NCBI GenBank assembly: GCA_965221725.1
Contig: OZ244909.1
Coordinates: 1 to 64,000, forward strand
Source: HK1 sp965221725
GTDB taxonomy: Bacteria; Pseudomonadota; Gammaproteobacteria; HK1
Length of the DNA stretch: 64,000 nt
Direction of reading: 5' to 3'
Shown here: piece after piece, positions 18,001 to 25,440 of the stretch
How positions within the stretch are numbered: position 1 is the stretch's first letter
Layout of the letters: the number at the start of each line of letters is the position of its first letter
Translations under genes and position numbers: made by a program
Notes under the pieces: generated by a model
Database searches by the model: none
Seen by the model: only the letters and a program-made list of their open reading frames with translations
What the model was told of the DNA's origin: nothing

Positions 18001-18093
18001 CACGCCGCCTCGCCGCTCACGGCGAGCTTCGCTCCGGTGCGGATCACCGATCCCGTGTTCATCGACCCCGAGAACCGGCGCCCGAAGGGATGA
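15091..18093 (+). CDS. soxA: Sarcosine oxidase alpha subunit, copy 1
   Basis: The alpha subunit binds NAD+ and tetrahydrofolate and channels the formaldehyde equivalent to methylene-THF. An N-terminal 2Fe-2S-like fold without cluster cysteines (FTFDGRRYTGYRGDTLASAL) is followed by the dinucleotide fold VLVVGAGPAGLMAALTAARAGARVILVDD, then RPLPFENNDLPGVMLASAA. The C-terminal half is a GcvT/aminomethyltransferase-type folate domain (VGMVDVSTLGKIEVRGRDAGEFL ... MPYGTEALGVLRIEKGH). 1000 aa, family norm. ATG 15091 matches the start of the second copy. soxG follows after 10 bases. Confidence 0.95.
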   Translation: MTSQTHRAERGGRIDRSAPLAFTFDGRRYTGYRGDTLASALLANGVRLVGRSFKYHRRRGIFGAGAEEPNALVRVGAGPRAEPNLKATRVELFDGLQAQSQNRWPSLAFDAGALINAASRLFPAGFYYKTFMWPGSWWMFYERFIRRAAGLGRAPLEPDPDRYDRRYAFCDVLVVGAGPAGLMAALTAARAGARVILVDDALAPGGSLAASTATIERTDPMAFVSRVREELAANSKVRMLDRTTAFGYYDDNMVVAVERRAGDAPAPAAHCVRQRAWWIRAGEVVLATGAIERPLPFENNDLPGVMLASAARTYAFQHGVRLGERAVLFTNNDSAYEALEPMLDAGTNVVAVVDARGSGPGEDALAAVRRFGLEVVSGSVVMRAMGRTDVGAVEVRSLSADGEAVGDDSRRIGCDLVCVSGGWSPTVHLFSQSQGRLRFDVTRAAFVPGESAQRERSAGAARGLPGLSECLADGVAAGVDAARAAGFDAGSEPACPEVRQWAEGAPVRPLWAVPLPPWRHGKRFVDLQNDVTVADVELAVREGYRSVEHLKRYTTLGMGTDQGRTSNVNGLAVLAATLGTEIPAVGTTTFRPPYSPVALGAIAGREVGIHQAPVRRTPMHDWHAEHGATFVTVGPWMRAQYYLRPGESMMDAINREARHVRRAVGMVDVSTLGKIEVRGRDAGEFLHRVYINRIRNLRVGRCRYAFMLREDGFVLDDGTCTRIRDDMYYLTTGTGHAAVVMAHLERYAQTVWPDLEVHLTSVTDQWAGVAVAGPRSRDLLAVACGGAGVSEEALPFMGCIETTVAGAPVRIIRMTFSGERAYEVHCPADYGIHVWEALLAAGESFEVMPYGTEALGVLRIEKGHVVPNELDGRTIPADFGFDRMEKDEDFIGRRSLERFREGGRKRKTFVGLVSESGKGIPRGGHLVWNPTAPRPVTMLGHVTSSCYSPTLKRHIALALMDDGDWKGRTLHAASPLTASFAPVRITDPVFIDPENRRPKG

Positions 18094-18103
18094 GGGAGGC
18101 GAC

Positions 18104-18700
18104 GTGAACGATCCGGCGAGACGCGGCGCGCTGTCGGGCCATGCCCGGGCCGGACGATTCGGCGCCCGCTCGGACACCCCCCCCGGCGTCGTGATCGCCG
18201 AATGCCGCCCGCGATCGATGGTTCAGGTGAACGGCGCCCCGGACCCCGGGGTGCTCGCGGACGCGCTCGGCGTGTCCCGGGCGGACGTGCATCCCAACCG
18301 GACGTTCGCCGCCGGTGTTGTGCGCTACGCATGGAACGGGCCGGGCCGGTGGCTCGCCGAGAGCACCGAGCACGCTCCGGGAGCGCTGATCGATCATCTC
18401 GAGGATGCGCTCCGCCCCCACGGGGCGAGCACCACCGACCTGAGTCACGCCCGGACTGTCGTGCGCGTTTCGGGTCCGGACGCGACGGATCTGCTCGCGA
18501 AGCTCTGTCCCGTCGATGTCGAGGTCATGCGCACCGGGGACAGCGTCGTGACTCTGGCCGGCCCCTTCAACGTTCAGATCGTCAAGAGCGGGGACGAGGC
18601 GTTTCGCGTGTACGTCGTTCGCAGCTTCGGTCTCGCGATGTGGGAGATGCTCCGGGACGAGGCGGCGGAGTTCGGCGGGGAGATGGTGCGCCTGGAGTGA
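18104..18700 (+). CDS. soxG: Sarcosine oxidase gamma subunit, copy 1
   Basis: The gamma subunit completes the sarcosine oxidase tetramer and has a folate-domain-like fold without a known catalytic role. Sequence features fitting the family are MVQVNGAPD, YAWNGPGRWLAEST, TTDLSHARTVVRVSGPDATDLLAKLCPVD and a C-terminal YVVRSFGLAMWEMLRDEAAEFG. 198 aa. The start is GTG 18104 with GGAGGC upstream, 10 bases after soxA. It is the last gene of the operon and converges with the nitrile hydratase-like alpha gene, the stops being about 48 bases apart. Confidence 0.92.
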   Translation: MNDPARRGALSGHARAGRFGARSDTPPGVVIAECRPRSMVQVNGAPDPGVLADALGVSRADVHPNRTFAAGVVRYAWNGPGRWLAESTEHAPGALIDHLEDALRPHGASTTDLSHARTVVRVSGPDATDLLAKLCPVDVEVMRTGDSVVTLAGPFNVQIVKSGDEAFRVYVVRSFGLAMWEMLRDEAAEFGGEMVRLE

Positions 18701-18748
18701 CCGCCGATCGAGATTGCGTCCCGGCCTGTGGCGTCGGGGGAGGTGGCG

Positions 18749-19444
18749 TCAGCCCGCGCGCGGTTCCGTCACCCCGATGAGGCTGTCCCGGGTCACGAGA
18801 TCCGCCAGCGCCTCCTCGCTCATGTCCTCGGTGCCGGAAGGGCGCATCGGCAGGATCAGGTATCGCATGTCCGCAGTGCTGTCGTGGACCCTGATCCGGC
18901 GCTCGGCGCCGATCTCGGTACCGAACTCCGCCAGCACCCGGCGCGGCTCGCGCACCGCGCGGCTGCGGTAGCTGCGCGACTTGTACCAGTCCGGAGGGAT
19001 GCCGAGCAGGAAGCGCGGATAGCATGAGCACAGGGTGCACACCACGAGGTTGTGGGTGTCGGGGGTGTTCTCCATGACGAGGATCGGAACGGGGCCGATG
19101 TCCATGCCGAGTTCCGCCGCGGCCGCTTTCGAATCCGTCAGCAGCCGCCGTCGGAAGCCGTCGTCGACCCAGGCGCGGGCCACGAGCCGGGCTCCCCGGG
19201 CCGGGGTGATGGCATCCATGCGTTCGATCTGCGCGCGCATGTCGTCCGCGCTGAAGACCCCTTTCTCGATCAGCAGCGAGGTCACTGCCATCTGCATCAC
19301 CTGATGATGGGTGAGGGGAGCGTCTTCCGCGTCGGGGCCGGGCGTATGGTGGCGGTGACGGGTCGGGTCCGCGTCGTCGCCACCGTGCGGATGCCGGGGG
19401 GCGGGCACGGGGGTCGTCGCCACTGCGGGCTCGCGTCCGCTCAT
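18749..19444 (-). CDS. Nitrile hydratase alpha / thiocyanate hydrolase gamma subunit
   Basis: This subunit holds the metal centre. VCTLCSCYPRFLLGIPPDWYKSRSYRSRAVREPRRVL is the family active site; C136, C139 and C141 are the expected ligands, two of which are oxidised in the mature enzyme, and the Thr after the first Cys indicates cobalt. The first 45 residues are His/Pro-rich and poorly conserved. 231 aa. The ATG overlaps the stop of the upstream gene by 4 bases. The beta subunit is split into two genes upstream, the same organisation and order as scnBAC of thiocyanate hydrolase. Substrate (thiocyanate or a nitrile) cannot be settled from sequence. Confidence 0.88.
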   Translation of the reverse strand: MSGREPAVATTPVPAPRHPHGGDDADPTRHRHHTPGPDAEDAPLTHHQVMQMAVTSLLIEKGVFSADDMRAQIERMDAITPARGARLVARAWVDDGFRRRLLTDSKAAAAELGMDIGPVPILVMENTPDTHNLVVCTLCSCYPRFLLGIPPDWYKSRSYRSRAVREPRRVLAEFGTEIGAERRIRVHDSTADMRYLILPMRPSGTEDMSEEALADLVTRDSLIGVTEPRAG

Positions 19445-19749
19445 CTTGCTTCTCCCGGCATCGGTTCCAGCCAGTGTTCGTAGATCTCGATCTCCACCCG
19501 ATCGTGCGCGCCCCCCTCATGGTCCGGCCAGAGCGCGCGGCTTGCGAACCCGACGCGGTACAGCACTTCGCGATCCGCGTCCCGGCGGCCGTACGCAAGC
19601 TGTTCGGGATTGCGGAACCGCCCGCAGATGCGTTCGATCTCCCCGGTTCGCCCGCGGCAGTACCAGGGGGTGCGGACATGGCCGGGGGGGAAGTGCGCGC
19701 GCACCCGGACCCGGTCGCCGGGGGCGAACTTCGCGGCCGTGTCGGTCAT
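19441..19749 (-). CDS. Nitrile hydratase beta C-half / thiocyanate hydrolase alpha-like subunit
   Basis: Corresponds to the C-terminal half of the nitrile hydratase beta subunit, an SH3-like barrel. MTDTAAKFAPGDRVRVR and HVRTPWYCRGRTGEIERICG are the family signature, as is LYRVGFASRALWPDHEGGAHDRVEIEIYEHWLEP. 102 aa, shorter than ScnA of Thiobacillus (about 126). The ATG at 19749 overlaps the preceding stop (ATGA), and its own stop overlaps the next start, so all three genes are tightly coupled. Together with the upstream gene it makes a full beta chain. Confidence 0.87.
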   Translation of the reverse strand: MTDTAAKFAPGDRVRVRAHFPPGHVRTPWYCRGRTGEIERICGRFRNPEQLAYGRRDADREVLYRVGFASRALWPDHEGGAHDRVEIEIYEHWLEPMPGEAR

Positions 19750-20075
19750 GGAGGCGCGCGCCTCCGGCCGGACTCGATCTCCGCCATGCGTGCGCCCAGC
19801 TCGCTCACGCCGATGATCTTCTTCTCGAGCAGGAGGTTGGTCATGGACGCCATCCAGCGCTCGTAGTAGCCGTAGCGGTCGTAAGCGTCGGCGCCGAGCT
19901 CCTCGATGCCCCGTCGCAGCTCGTCCACGCCGACGATCCTGCGCTGCCCGAGCAGCATCAGAAGCGCGTCCACGCGCTTCTCCCACGGGGCCTTGTCGGG
20001 CTCGTCCCACTCGCCCCGCTCGACCGGGCCGGCCTCCAGCCCGCCCATGTCGTGGTGGCGGCGCGCTTCGATCAT
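19746..20075 (-). CDS. Nitrile hydratase beta N-half / thiocyanate hydrolase beta-like subunit
   Basis: Corresponds to the N-terminal half of the nitrile hydratase beta subunit. HHDMGGLEAGPVERGEWDEPDKAPWEKRVDALLMLL fits the beta N-terminus (HDMGG..GFGPV then WE.RV.AL). The end, YYERWMASMTNLLLEKKIIGVSELGARM, also fits. 109 aa. It is the first gene of the unit and lies 88 bases after the ahcY stop on the same strand, so it may be read through from the metF-metK-ahcY transcript. No activator (P47K/NhlE-type) gene is seen next to it. Confidence 0.85.
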   Translation of the reverse strand: MIEARRHHDMGGLEAGPVERGEWDEPDKAPWEKRVDALLMLLGQRRIVGVDELRRGIEELGADAYDRYGYYERWMASMTNLLLEKKIIGVSELGARMAEIESGRRRAPP

Positions 20076-20163
20076 GACGCGATCCTCAAAGATCCGGCGC
20101 CGCCGCTCACAGGCCGCGCGCCGCCGCCGAAATGGTATGTGAACCGGAGCGCTTTCATGCCGC

Positions 20164-21459
20164 TCAGTACCGATAGTACTCCGGCTTGAACGGTCCGTTC
20201 GGGTCGACGCCGATGTAGCGTGCCTGCTTCTCGTCGAGCTTCGTGAGGTTGACCCCGAGCTTGTCGAGGTGCAGTGCGGCGACCTTCTCGTCGAGGTGCT
20301 TCGGCAGCACGTACACCTTGCGCTCGTAGCGCTCGGGGTGCCGCCACAGCTCGATCTGGGCGAGCACCTGATTGGTGAACGACGCGCTCATCACGAAGCT
20401 GGGGTGCCCGGTGGCGCAGCCCAGATTGACGAGCCTCCCTTCCGCGAGAACGATGAGCCGGCGGCCGTCGGGAAGCTCCACCTCGTCGACCTGGGGCTTG
20501 ACGTTGTGCCAGCGGTAGTTGCGCAGCGCCTCGATCTGGATCTCGGAGTCGAAGTGGCCGATGTTGCAGACGATGGCGCGGTCCTTCATCTGTCGCATGT
20601 GATCGATGGTGATGACGTCGACGTTGCCGGTCGCGGTCACGAAGATGTCCCCGAGCGGAGCCACCTCGTCCATCGTGCGCACTTCGTAGCCCTGCATCGC
20701 CGCCTGCAGGGCGCAGATGGGATCGATCTCGGTGACCACCACCCGCGCGCCCTGGCTGCGCAGGCTTTCCGCCGAGCCCTTGCCGACATCGCCGAACCCG
20801 TTCACCACCGCAATCTTCCCGGCGATCATGACGTCGGTGGCCCGCTTGATGCCGTCGACCAGGCTCTCGCGGCATCCGTAGAGGTTGTCGAACTTCGACT
20901 TCGTGACCGAGTCGTTGACGTTGATGGCCGGGGCCATCAGGGTGCCGGTCTTCTCCATGTCGTGGAGCCGTTGGACGCCGGTGGTGGTCTCCTCCGACAG
21001 CCCGCGCACGCCGTCCATCAGCGCCGGGTACTTCTCGTGCATGACGGCGGTGAGGTCGCCGCCGTCGTCGAGGATCAGGTTCGGACGCCAACCGTGCGGC
21101 CCCTCGATGGTGCGGTCGATGCACCACCAGAACTCCTCCTCCGTCTCGTTCTTCCACGCAAACACCGCAACCCCGGCCGCGGCCACCGCCGCCGCCGCAT
21201 GGTCCTGGGTGGAGAAGATATTGCACGAACTCCAGCGCACCTCGGCGCCGAGCGCGGTCAGCGTCTCGATGAGCACCGCGGTCTGGATCGTCATGTGCAG
21301 GCAACCGGCGATCCGTGCGCCCGCCAGCGGCTGCGTCGCGCCGTACTCGGTGCGCAGCGCCATCAGGCCGGGCATCTCCGTCTCGGCGATGGCGATCTCC
21401 TTTCGGCCCCATTCGGCGTCGGCGAGGCTCCTGATTCTGAAATCTTTCCGGGTCGTCAC
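20164..21459 (-). CDS. ahcY: S-adenosylhomocysteinase
   Basis: AhcY splits S-adenosylhomocysteine into homocysteine and adenosine with bound NAD, clearing the product inhibitor of methyltransferases. Evidence: LHMTIQTAVLIETLTALGAEVRWSSCNIFSTQDHAAAA, the NAD fold VVNGFGDVGKGSAESLRSQGARV, and the C-terminal dimer-reaching DPNGPFKPEYYRY ending with the essential Lys and Tyr. 431 aa. It follows metK by 42 bases on the same strand, giving metF-metK-ahcY. No SAH riboswitch consensus is visible in that short gap. Confidence 0.97.
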   Translation of the reverse strand: MTTRKDFRIRSLADAEWGRKEIAIAETEMPGLMALRTEYGATQPLAGARIAGCLHMTIQTAVLIETLTALGAEVRWSSCNIFSTQDHAAAAVAAAGVAVFAWKNETEEEFWWCIDRTIEGPHGWRPNLILDDGGDLTAVMHEKYPALMDGVRGLSEETTTGVQRLHDMEKTGTLMAPAINVNDSVTKSKFDNLYGCRESLVDGIKRATDVMIAGKIAVVNGFGDVGKGSAESLRSQGARVVVTEIDPICALQAAMQGYEVRTMDEVAPLGDIFVTATGNVDVITIDHMRQMKDRAIVCNIGHFDSEIQIEALRNYRWHNVKPQVDEVELPDGRRLIVLAEGRLVNLGCATGHPSFVMSASFTNQVLAQIELWRHPERYERKVYVLPKHLDEKVAALHLDKLGVNLTKLDEKQARYIGVDPNGPFKPEYYRY

Positions 21460-21501
21460 GGCTCACCCTTCGTTTGCTGGTTCGGGTTCGGTGGTTGCCG
21501 C

Positions 21502-22668
21502 TCAGGCTCCGAACGCGCCCCTGAGATCGGACACCAGATCGGTGCGTTCCCAGGAGAATCCGCCGTCGGCCTCGGGTTCGCGCCCGAAGTGCCCGTACGC
21601 GGACGTGCGGCTGTAGATCGGCCGGCTGAGGCCGAGCCGCTCGCGGATGCCCCGGGGCGAGAGGTCGACAATCTCCTGAACGACCCGCGAGAGCTTCGAT
21701 TCGTCGGCCTCGCCGGTGCCGGCGGTGTCGACGTAGACCGACAGCGGCTTCGACACCCCGATCGCGTAGGCAAGCTGGATGGTGCAGCGTTCGGCCAGAC
21801 CGGCGGCGACGACGTTCTTGGCCACCCAGCGCGCGGCGTACGCGGCGGAGCGGTCCACCTTGGAAGGGTCCTTGCCGGAGAATGCGCCGCCGCCGTGAAG
21901 CGCCGCCCCGCCGTAGGTGTCGACGATGATCTTCCGCCCGGTGAGCCCGCAGTCGCCGTCGGGTCCGCCGATGACGAACCGGCCGGTGGGGTTGACGTAG
22001 AACTCTTCCTCCGGGCACATCCAGCCCTCGGGGAGTACTTCCTCGACGAACGGCCGCACGATCTCGCGCACCTGCGTTTGCCCGAGCGCCTCGTCGTGCT
22101 GGGTGGAGACCACCACGGAGGTCGCCGCGACGGGCTTGCCGTCCTCGTACCGCAGGGTCACCTGGCTTTTTGAATCCGGCCCCAGGCCGGGGGTCGAACC
22201 CGCGTGTCGGGCATCGGCCATCCGCTTCAGAATCCGGTGCGAGAAGTGAATGGCCGCGGGCATCAGCGCGGGGGTCTCGCGGCACGCGAACCCGAACATC
22301 AGGCCCTGATCGCCCGCCCCCTCGTCCTTGTTTCCGGCCGCATCCACGCCCCGGGCGATGTCGGTGGACTGCCGGTGCAGGCGCACCTGCACCTCCGCGT
22401 GCTTCCAGTGGAAGCCTGCCTGCTCGTAGCCGATGTCGCGAATCGCGTCGCGCGCCCGCGCCTCGATGTCGTCCGCCCGGATCGAGTCGGGTCCGCGCAC
22501 TTCGCCCGCGATGACCACGAGGTTCGTGGTGCACAGCGTCTCGCAACCGACGCGCGCACCGGCGTCAGCGCCGAGGTACAGGTCGACCACCGTATCGGAG
22601 ATCCGATCGCAGACCTTGTCCGGATGACCCTCCGAAACCGATTCACTCGTGAACAGGTGAGTTGCCAT
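21502..22668 (-). CDS. metK: S-adenosylmethionine synthetase
   Basis: MetK makes SAM from methionine and ATP. The start is ATG 22668 giving MATHLFTSESVSEGHPDKVCDRISD, with AGGAAG upstream. ATP and metal sites follow: DEGAGDQGLMFGFA, TGRKIIVDTYGGAALHGGGAFSGKDPSKVDRSAAYAAR. 388 aa. It lies between metF and ahcY, making a methyl-cycle operon. The 74-base metF-metK gap holds a GC-rich hairpin (GGCGCCGG arms near 22708-22730), but no recognisable SAM riboswitch. Confidence 0.97.
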   Translation of the reverse strand: MATHLFTSESVSEGHPDKVCDRISDTVVDLYLGADAGARVGCETLCTTNLVVIAGEVRGPDSIRADDIEARARDAIRDIGYEQAGFHWKHAEVQVRLHRQSTDIARGVDAAGNKDEGAGDQGLMFGFACRETPALMPAAIHFSHRILKRMADARHAGSTPGLGPDSKSQVTLRYEDGKPVAATSVVVSTQHDEALGQTQVREIVRPFVEEVLPEGWMCPEEEFYVNPTGRFVIGGPDGDCGLTGRKIIVDTYGGAALHGGGAFSGKDPSKVDRSAAYAARWVAKNVVAAGLAERCTIQLAYAIGVSKPLSVYVDTAGTGEADESKLSRVVQEIVDLSPRGIRERLGLSRPIYSRTSAYGHFGREPEADGGFSWERTDLVSDLRGAFGA

Positions 22669-22742
22669 GTGTCGCTTCCTGTGGATTCGAGGTCGAGGCG
22701 CCGGCACTTCGCCGGCCGGCGCCGCGCATTGTGGACAGGTGT

Positions 22743-23615
22743 TCAGCGCACCCCGGCCGCTTCGAGGATCCCCGGGACCCTGTCCTCCCACCCGATCGCC
22801 ATGACATGCACCCCCCGGCACATCGGGCGGATATCCGCGATGGTCGCCGCCGCCATCTCGCTGCTCGTCGCAGCCCGGTCGCTCGAGGCCGCGAGTGTGC
22901 GGATCAGCGTCTCCGGAACCTCGATACCCGGCACGTGCGTATTCATCCAGGCGGCCATCTTCGGGGACTTCACCGGAATGATCCCCGCCAGCAGGCGCAC
23001 GCCGAGCGGCTCGACGCGGTTCGCGAACCGCTCGAACGCCCCGGTGTCGTAAACCGCCTGGGTCTGGAAGAACGCCGCGCCCGCATCGCGCTTCTCCACC
23101 ATGCGCTCGATCTCCTGGTCGAGGTTCTTCGCGCCCGGGTTGACCACGGCGCCGATGCAGAACTCCGGCGAGCCGTCGAGAGCGTTGCCCGCCATGTCGG
23201 TCCCGCCGCGCATGCCCGCGGCAGCGCCGATGACGTCGGCGGAGACAACGTCGAATACCCCCTTAGCATCGGGATGATCGCCGTTCTTCGGCGGATCGCC
23301 GCCCATTAAGGCGATGTTCCGCACCCCGAGTGCCCACGCTCCGAGCAGGTCCGCCTGGATCGCGATGCGGTTCCGGTCGCGGCTCGTGATCTGCATGATG
23401 GGCTCGAAGCCATGGTCGATCAGCAAGTGGGAGACCGCGAGCGGCGCCATGGCCATGCGCGCGGCGTGGGAGTCGGTGATGTTGAACGCGTCGACGTGAC
23501 GGCGCAGAGAGTGCGCACGAGCAAGCAGTGGATCCAGCGATGTGCCCTTGGGCGGCGTCAGCTCGCTGGTGACGACGAATCCGGCGCCGTCGAGTGCGGT
23601 ACTCAGATGACTCAC
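22743..23615 (-). CDS. metF: Methylenetetrahydrofolate reductase
   Basis: MetF reduces methylene-THF to methyl-THF with a flavin. Motifs: VVTSELTPPKGTSLDPLL (catalytic Glu), DAFNITDSHAARMAM, QITSRDRNRIAIQADLLGAWALGVRNIALMGGDPP, and FFQTQAVYDTGAFERFANRV with AGIIPVKSPKMAAWM. The frame opens at an ATG at 23723, but family members begin near VSHLSTALDGAGFVVTSEL, so I prefer GTG 23615 (about 290 aa). This version resembles the MetF-like proteins that accompany corrinoid methyltransferases rather than E. coli MetF. First gene of metF-metK-ahcY, divergent from the second sox operon. Confidence 0.9.
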   Translation of the reverse strand: MSHLSTALDGAGFVVTSELTPPKGTSLDPLLARAHSLRRHVDAFNITDSHAARMAMAPLAVSHLLIDHGFEPIMQITSRDRNRIAIQADLLGAWALGVRNIALMGGDPPKNGDHPDAKGVFDVVSADVIGAAAGMRGGTDMAGNALDGSPEFCIGAVVNPGAKNLDQEIERMVEKRDAGAAFFQTQAVYDTGAFERFANRVEPLGVRLLAGIIPVKSPKMAAWMNTHVPGIEVPETLIRTLAASSDRAATSSEMAAATIADIRPMCRGVHVMAIGWEDRVPGILEAAGVR

Positions 23616-23873
23616 GACATGGTTCCCCGGGGCTGTCCCGCCCGGCGTCGTCGGTGGGTACGTCGATGTCGGTTCGAGAACCGGCATTCGGGGCGGTGGT
23701 GTGAAACGACGGCGCGCGAGCATACGGCATCACCCGCACCGGCGCCAACGCGACGCAACGCACGGAGACGGGGCCCGAAGCGGGGCCCGAGCGTGGCGCT
23801 CGGGCATGGGTATCCTTACACTACGCATCCCCGTCGCGGGGGTGGCCGCGGACCCCCGGGATCAGCTCCCACG

Positions 23874-25121
23874 ATGCGATATTCGATATTCTCCCTGGCG
23901 CGCAACGCATTCACCCGCCACGAGCACTGGCCGGCGGCGTGGCGCAGCCCCGAGCCCAAGCCGTCCTATGACGTGGTCATCGTCGGCGGCGGCGGGCACG
24001 GGCTCGCGACCGCGTACTATCTTGCGGCACTGCACGGAGTGCGCAACGTCGCGGTGATCGAGAAGGGCTGGCTGGGGGGTGGCAACACCGGCCGCAACAC
24101 CACCATCATCCGGTCGAACTATCTGTGGGACGAGAGCGCCCATCTGTACGAGCACTCGCTGAAGCTCTACGAGGGCCTGAGCCGGGAACTCAACTTCAAC
24201 ATCATGCTGAGCCAGCGCGGGGTGCTCAACCTCGCCCACAACCTCCATGATCTGCGCGAACTGTCTCGACGGGTGAGCGCCAATCGGCTGAACGGCATTG
24301 ACTCCGAAGTGCTCACGCCAGCCCGGATCAAGGCCATGGTGCCCATCCTCAACACCTCACAGGAGGTCCGCTACCCGGTCCTGGGGGCATCGCTCCAGCG
24401 CCGGGGCGGGGTCGCGCGGCACGACGCCGTCGCCTGGGGGTTCGCCCGCGGCGCGGACGTCCGCGGCGTGGATATCATCCAGAACTGCGAAGTCACCGGC
24501 ATTCGGCAGCGCGACGGCGCGGTCGAGGGGGTGGAGACCTCCCGGGGCTACATCCGAGCGGGCAAGGTCGGGGTGGTGGTGGCCGGACACGCGAGCGTTC
24601 TCGCGGCCATGGCCGGGTTCAGGCTCCCTATCGACAGTCACCCCCTGCAGGCGCTGGTATCCGAGCCGGTCAAGCCCATCCACCACTCGGTGGTGATGTC
24701 GAACGCGGTGCACGTCTACGTCAGCCAGTCCGACAAGGGTGAACTGGTCATCGGGGCCGGCGTCGACGGCTACAATTCCTACGCGCAACGAGGCAGCTTC
24801 CCGGTCATCGAAGACCAGATGGGCGCCCTGGTGGAGCTGTTCCCGATCTTCTCGCGCCTGAAGATGCTGCGGCACTGGGCGGGCACCGTCGACGTCTGCC
24901 CGGACGCGAGCCCAATCATCTCGAAGACCCCGGTGAAGCACCTCTACTTCAACTGCGGCTGGGGAACCGGCGGGTTCAAGGCGACGCCCGGCTCGGGATG
25001 GGTCTTCGCGCATACCATCGCCCACGATGCGCCGCACGCGCTGAACGCGGCGTTCAACCTGGACCGGTTCACCAGCGGCGCTCTCGTCGACGAGCACGGT
25101 GCCGCCGCAGTGGCGCACTGA
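23874..25121 (+). CDS. soxB: Sarcosine oxidase beta subunit, copy 2
   Basis: Second SoxB, strongly similar to copy 1 throughout. ATG 23874 gives MRYSIFSLARNAFTRHEHW. FAD fold VVIVGGGGHGLATAYYLA, GWLGGGNTGRNTTIIRSNYL, and QRRGGVARHDAVAW with His183 as the likely FMN-linked residue. 415 aa. Starts the second soxBDAG operon in the same orientation as the first. The promoter is presumably in the 258-base region shared with divergent metF. Differences from copy 1 may reflect another N-methyl substrate, such as dimethylglycine, but this is not shown. Confidence 0.95.
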   Translation: MRYSIFSLARNAFTRHEHWPAAWRSPEPKPSYDVVIVGGGGHGLATAYYLAALHGVRNVAVIEKGWLGGGNTGRNTTIIRSNYLWDESAHLYEHSLKLYEGLSRELNFNIMLSQRGVLNLAHNLHDLRELSRRVSANRLNGIDSEVLTPARIKAMVPILNTSQEVRYPVLGASLQRRGGVARHDAVAWGFARGADVRGVDIIQNCEVTGIRQRDGAVEGVETSRGYIRAGKVGVVVAGHASVLAAMAGFRLPIDSHPLQALVSEPVKPIHHSVVMSNAVHVYVSQSDKGELVIGAGVDGYNSYAQRGSFPVIEDQMGALVELFPIFSRLKMLRHWAGTVDVCPDASPIISKTPVKHLYFNCGWGTGGFKATPGSGWVFAHTIAHDAPHALNAAFNLDRFTSGALVDEHGAAAVAH

Positions 25122-25140
25122 GCGGGAGAGGGCGGTCGCG

Positions 25141-25440
25141 ATGCTGCTGATCGAGTGCCCCTGGTGCGGCCTCCGTGAGGAGAGCGAGTTCCGCTGCGGG
25201 GGCGAGGCGGACATCGTCCGCCCGGTCGACCCGGGGACGCTGTCCGACGCCGAGTGGGCGGACTACCTGTTCATGCGCGCCAATCCGAAGGGTCGACACC
25301 GGGAGCGGTGGGTGCATGAATATGGCTGCCGGCGGTGGTTCAACGTCGAGCGCGATACCGTCACCCACGAGATCCTCGCGGTGTATCGCATGGACGAACG
25401 CCCTGCGGCCGAGCCCGCGTCCCGGGGAAGAAGGCGATGA
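25141..25440 (+). CDS. soxD: Sarcosine oxidase delta subunit, copy 2
   Basis: Small zinc subunit. MLLIECPWCGLR gives Cys6 and Cys9; RWVHEYGCRRW gives His59 and Cys63, the same ligand positions as copy 1. 99 aa. The start at ATG 25141 lies 19 bases after the soxB stop; an in-frame ATG at 25099 would overlap soxB and is less likely because the family starts MLLI. The gene ends in ATGA, overlapping the soxA start, so translation is coupled, unlike copy 1. Confidence 0.95.
   Translation: MLLIECPWCGLREESEFRCGGEADIVRPVDPGTLSDAEWADYLFMRANPKGRHRERWVHEYGCRRWFNVERDTVTHEILAVYRMDERPAAEPASRGRRR

Noticed and set aside
22669..22742. Possible SAM riboswitch in front of metK
   Set aside because: There is a GC-rich hairpin but none of the conserved SAM-I, SAM-II, SAM-IV or SAM/SAH core sequences. 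It may only be an intercistronic hairpin.
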